In this document: one piece after another, positions 7,098-9,464 of the stretch | How the letters are laid out: the number at the start of each line of letters is the position of its first letter | Position numbering within the stretch: the first letter of the stretch is position 1 | Assembly (NCBI GenBank): GCA_003645825.1 | Contig: QNCQ01000057.1 | Span: 1-9,464 of the forward strand | Reading direction: 5' to 3' | DNA: 9,464 nt | Source: Fidelibacterota bacterium | GTDB lineage: Bacteria > Fidelibacterota > UBA2242 > B5-G15 | The notes under the pieces: model-generated | Database searches by the model: none | What the model was told of the DNA's origin: nothing | What the model saw: only the letters and a program-made list of their open reading frames with translations | Translations under genes and position numbers: made by a program

Positions 7098-7769
7098 TCA
7101 ATCTTTCCTCTTTTCCTTGTAACCTATCCTGTGAAAAGGGTTTACGACACTTGTGCAAATATTGTGCAAATGAGCTCCAATCCTTTTCAGATACCTCAGG
7201 TATAAAGCAAGAGTAACAGCATCAGAAGGGGTAAAATCATCAGCGTTTTTAATCAATTCCTCAATCCTCTTATCACATGTACCAGATATCTTTTTATACT
7301 CGCTCATAACAATCCTGGCGGTATCTTTATCAGAATTAGAAAAAGCCTCAATCGTAAGCTCAAAGAATTTCGAAATTTTATCCTCAATATCTTTGAGTTC
7401 ATTCTCATATTTGCCGGCGTTCAGCATGGACTTATGTGCTAAAGCAAGATCCATAATGTTTTTTGTATAATCCCCGATTCTTTCGATATCAATAACCACA
7501 CTTACCAGAACAAGCCCTGATGGAATTTCCAGCTTGTCAGACATCACAAGATGCGTAAGCACTTTTTTTCTGACATCACGCTGATATTTGTTGATCAATT
7601 TATCCTTCTTAAAAACATTCTCAGCGTATTCACCAGTTTCGCTCGTCCTAAGAGACTTTACCGCCTCTTCAAACATTTCCTTGTCAACTTTAAGCATCTC
7701 AATAGATTCTTCAAAAGCCTGCGATGACAAATCTTTTTGTTTCCACAATTTTAATAATTCTTTAAACAT
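7098..7769 (-). CDS. PhoU-like domain protein
   Basis: All-helical PhoU-like protein of 223 residues, probably the regulatory partner of the Na/Pi cotransporter encoded just upstream. PhoU proteins consist of two three-helix bundles with metal-binding E/DxxxD motifs and restrain phosphate uptake. Here the first motif is intact (VVIDIERIGDYTKNI, E96-x3-D100). The corresponding place in the second bundle (KRIGAHLHNI, 195-204) has K195 and A199 instead of acidic residues. An in-frame TTG at 7784 would give five more residues, but ATG 7769 is preferred because GGAG stands 7 bases before it. That choice leaves a 4-base gap from the transporter stop and puts the ribosome-binding site over the transporter's last codons, suggesting translational coupling. 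A DUF47-type PhoU relative is an alternative label. Expected in the cytoplasm, near the membrane transporter. Confidence 0.85.
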   Translation of the reverse strand: MFKELLKLWKQKDLSSQAFEESIEMLKVDKEMFEEAVKSLRTSETGEYAENVFKKDKLINKYQRDVRKKVLTHLVMSDKLEIPSGLVLVSVVIDIERIGDYTKNIMDLALAHKSMLNAGKYENELKDIEDKISKFFELTIEAFSNSDKDTARIVMSEYKKISGTCDKRIEELIKNADDFTPSDAVTLALYLRYLKRIGAHLHNICTSVVNPFHRIGYKEKRKD

Positions 7770-7773
7770 AGCT

Positions 7774-8862
7774 CTACTCCACAAATATTATTAAAATAAA
7801 AGGTATCGCAAAAAATACAACCAGTATATACAAAATAGGAACCAATTTGTTGCGAACTGAAATTCTGCTGAACATTTTTGCCATTGAAATCGGGATTTTT
7901 CTAAGGGGTAGAAACACAACCGTACCTATCAAATTGAAGATAAGATGACAGAAAGCTACTGTAATGGCCGAAATCTCACCCGTAGCAAGAGCTGCCAGTA
8001 ATGCGGTAACAGTGGTACCTATGTTTGACCCAAGCGTATAAGGAAATATTTTCTCCAGACTTAGTATACCTGCACCCGCAAGAGGCACGGCAAGAGAAGT
8101 TGTAATTGAACTGCTCTGTACAATAGAAGTAAAGAGAAGCCCAAGTAATAAAGCTCGAACCGTGGTTTTAAAAAGGTACTTATTAAAATAAACCTCGATC
8201 TTCCTGATGACAACAGACCTCATAAACTTAACGATATACCTCAGAGAAAAAAACAACAACAAAAGTGAAAAAATTATGCCTACCCACGGGATACCTTTAA
8301 AAAAGTGCACCACAAAATGTGCTACAGGACTTAAAATTAGCGAAAGAGGATTAAATATCTTTAATCCGCCAACGTTTTTAAAAATCTCTGCAGCCCCACC
8401 TGCAAGAAACCCAAGAATATTAAAAAAGTATTGCAAGGGAAAGAGAAGCAACACATTCAGAAGATTGAAGAAATCGTGTACAATACTTGCAGCAAAGGCT
8501 CTTTCAAACTCTTCAGAACTTCTAATATGCCCAACAGAAACAATGGTATTTGTGATGGTAGTACCTATATTCGCTCCCATCACTATTGGTATAGCTAAAG
8601 GAATCGTAAGAACATTAGCTGCAACCAGACTCACAACAAGAGACGTGGTCAGAGATGAGCTCTGGACAACACTCGTTGCAAGTATTCCTATAAAGAGCCC
8701 TGTAAAGGGATTGCTCGTAGTCTTTATGATCGATTCTGCAAAACCCTTCCCCATAAGTTTGAAAGACCCGCCTATCATCTTGATGCTCAACATGAAAATG
8801 TAAATCAAGGCGAGCAAAAGAAATATTTTCCATAACCGTCTTAAAACCGCCTTAAATTCCAT
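7774..8862 (-). CDS. Na/Pi cotransporter family protein (NptA/type II-like)
   Basis: Membrane protein of the Na+/phosphate cotransporter family (SLC34/NptA-like, Na_Pi_cotrans repeats), expected to bring inorganic phosphate into the cell with sodium. It shows the family's inverted-repeat architecture with two copies of the substrate motif: VVQSSSLTTSLVV (65-77) with GANIGTT (96-102), and IVQSSSITTSLAV (247-259) with GSNIGTT (278-284). Hydrophobic helices occur throughout, about eight or nine in total, and a short charged stretch (about 214-232) separates the halves. ATG 8862 (MEFKAV) is chosen because AGAGGGA lies 8 bases upstream. An upstream in-frame ATG at 8895 would add 11 residues but has no ribosome-binding site at proper distance. 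At 362 residues it lacks the C-terminal PhoU domain found in longer bacterial members; that role is probably taken by the next gene. First gene of the operon. Confidence 0.9.
   Translation of the reverse strand: MEFKAVLRRLWKIFLLLALIYIFMLSIKMIGGSFKLMGKGFAESIIKTTSNPFTGLFIGILATSVVQSSSLTTSLVVSLVAANVLTIPLAIPIVMGANIGTTITNTIVSVGHIRSSEEFERAFAASIVHDFFNLLNVLLLFPLQYFFNILGFLAGGAAEIFKNVGGLKIFNPLSLILSPVAHFVVHFFKGIPWVGIIFSLLLLFFSLRYIVKFMRSVVIRKIEVYFNKYLFKTTVRALLLGLLFTSIVQSSSITTSLAVPLAGAGILSLEKIFPYTLGSNIGTTVTALLAALATGEISAITVAFCHLIFNLIGTVVFLPLRKIPISMAKMFSRISVRNKLVPILYILVVFFAIPFILIIFVE
7777..7781 (-). promoter_or_regulatory. Ribosome-binding site of the PhoU-like gene, overlapping the transporter stop region
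   Basis: TGGAG on the minus strand lies 7 bases before ATG 7769 and overlaps the last codons of the transporter gene (Val-Glu-stop). It decides ATG 7769 over the upstream TTG at 7784, which the site itself overlaps. Confidence 0.7.
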
Positions 8863-8870
8863 TCCAAACT

Positions 8871-8877
8871 TCCCTCT
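8871..8877 (-). promoter_or_regulatory. Ribosome-binding site of the Na/Pi cotransporter gene
   Basis: AGAGGGA on the minus strand sits 8 bases before ATG 8862. The alternative ATG at 8895 has only AAGGA about 16 bases away, so this site decides the start. Confidence 0.7.
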
Positions 8878-8941
8878 ACCTAACAAAAAATGCATTTAAA
8901 TTAAAAATAAATCCTTAAAATTCATTGGAAATTTGAAAGTA

Positions 8942-8948
8942 AGAGGTG
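8942..8948 (+). promoter_or_regulatory. Ribosome-binding site of the amidohydrolase gene
   Basis: AGAGGTG ends 4 bases before ATG 8953, a good Shine-Dalgarno match that fixes the start of the amidohydrolase and so includes its signal peptide. Confidence 0.75.
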
Positions 8949-8952
8949 AACC

Positions 8953-9464
8953 ATGAAACTAATAATTCTGCTACCATTCTTTGTATCACTAACCATCCTA
9001 TCCACCTGCACGGATATACCCAGAAGCCTCATAATCAACGCAAATATTGTCACTGAAAAGGGAAAAATCTTTCATGACAAAGCAATCCTTATCGAAAACC
9101 AGCTCATTAAAGAAATAGACTCTCAAAGCGATCTTATGAAAAAATACAAAAACTTGCCTGTAATTGACATCAAACACAGATGGCTTTACCCGGGGTTTTC
9201 AGACGCACATCTTCACATTTTGAGCACCGGTAGATGGCTTTCTCAACCTGATTTAACGAAAGCAAGGTCAGTTTCCCAAATACAGCAAATATTGAAAGAC
9301 TACATCAAAAGAAACCCCAGCCAGCAATGGATTATAGGGAGAGGATGGGACCAGAACAACTGGGAAACAAAGAAGTTTCCAAATAAAACTACCCTCGATG
9401 AGATAAGTAAAACCAAACCTATCCTGCTATACAGGGTAGATGGTCACGCAGTATGGGTAAACTC
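8953..9464 (+). CDS. Amidohydrolase family protein (YtcJ-like, amidohydrolase 3), predicted lipoprotein, 3'-truncated by window edge
   Basis: N-terminal 170 residues of a metal-dependent amidohydrolase; the frame is still open at the window end, and full-length relatives are usually over 500 residues. Residues 1-18 form a short lipoprotein-like signal peptide (one Lys, then a hydrophobic stretch) before C19 in LSTC, so the enzyme is probably anchored outside the cytoplasmic membrane. Thr just before the Cys is unusual for a lipobox. Residues about 26-75 form the small beta-sandwich (LIINANIVTEKGKIF, then AILIENQLIKEI). LYPGFSDAHLHIL (78-90) carries the HxH metal-binding pair H86/H88. GRGWDQNNW (129-137), FPNKTTLDEIS (142-152) and LLYRVDGHAVWVN (158-170) are typical of the YtcJ-like branch. 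Substrate unknown; members hydrolyse varied amide or ester bonds. It has its own ribosome-binding site and is divergent from the transporter operon. Confidence 0.9.
   Translation, partial: MKLIILLPFFVSLTILSTCTDIPRSLIINANIVTEKGKIFHDKAILIENQLIKEIDSQSDLMKKYKNLPVIDIKHRWLYPGFSDAHLHILSTGRWLSQPDLTKARSVSQIQQILKDYIKRNPSQQWIIGRGWDQNNWETKKFPNKTTLDEISKTKPILLYRVDGHAVWVN

Larger units (their letters stand above)
8863..8952. promoter_or_regulatory. Divergent AT-rich intergenic region, probable promoters for both flanking genes
   Basis: The only real intergenic spacer of the window, 90 bases between two genes transcribed away from each other. It must hold the promoter of the five-gene minus-strand operon and probably that of the amidohydrolase. 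It is very AT-rich between about 8885 and 8935. A -10-like TAAAAT at 8916-8921 can be seen for the plus strand, and A/T-only stretches offer several -10-like hexamers on the minus strand, but no well-spaced -35 partner stands out, so I do not name individual promoters. An ATTTAAAT palindrome (8894-8901) is present but is expected by chance in such sequence. Confidence 0.5.

Noticed and set aside
6809..7216. Plus-strand open frame of about 135 codons across the proS/PhoU-like junction
   Set aside because: Antisense to two well-supported genes, no recognisable protein features and no good ribosome-binding site.
8207..8803. Open frame of about 198 codons on the plus strand, opposite the Na/Pi transporter gene
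   Set aside because: It lies wholly antisense to a clearly recognisable transporter with conserved repeats, and its translation is a low-complexity basic sequence with no family signature.
8921..8937. TTCA...TGAA inverted repeat in the divergent spacer as a possible operator
   Set aside because: Only four bases per arm in AT-rich sequence; expected by chance.
1..9464. Defence system, prophage, transposon, CRISPR or toxin-antitoxin module
   Set aside because: No gene carries such domains and I saw no direct-repeat array, transposase or integrase; the window reads as housekeeping and glycan genes.

Overview
The window looks like an ordinary bacterial chromosome segment, moderately AT-rich (roughly 40% GC by eye, not computed) and densely coded. 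RecO, a rhomboid protease, Shine-Dalgarno sites before most starts, overlapping genes and a predicted lipoprotein all indicate a bacterium. The proteins are rich in Lys, Glu and Ile, and prolyl-tRNA synthetase is of the archaeal/eukaryotic-like type that some bacteria carry. This would fit a thermophilic or uncultivated bacterial lineage, but the phylum cannot be named from the sequence. I see no tRNA, rRNA, CRISPR, insertion sequence, integrase or attachment site.

Positions 1-3994, plus strand: five consecutive genes, adjacent or overlapping. They are a GT-B-type glycosyltransferase cut off by the left window edge, a 118-residue protein of unknown function, a GT2 glycosyltransferase, a DUF72 (YecE-like) protein and a Ppx/GppA phosphatase. 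The first three look like the end of a glycan-synthesis cluster. The last two are housekeeping-type genes joined to it by 17- and 20-base overlaps.

Positions 3991-8862, minus strand: a five-gene unit transcribed leftwards in the order Na/Pi cotransporter, PhoU-like protein, prolyl-tRNA synthetase, RecO, rhomboid protease. Gaps are 4, 1, 27 and 10 bases, so it is probably one operon. The transporter and PhoU-like protein form a recognisable phosphate-handling pair; the rest are housekeeping genes. The unit meets the plus-strand unit tail to tail with interlocking stop codons (3991-3994) and no spacer.

Positions 8863-8952 are a 90-base AT-rich divergent spacer that should hold the promoters for both flanking genes. 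From 8953 a YtcJ-like amidohydrolase with a lipoprotein-type signal peptide runs rightwards off the window.

No stretch over 100 bases lacks a gene. I found no convincing new multi-gene system. The points most worth a second look are the unknown 118-residue protein between two glycosyltransferases, the loss of most zinc ligands in ProRS, the degenerate second metal motif in the PhoU-like protein, and polyphosphatase and phosphate-uptake genes lying in converging operons.
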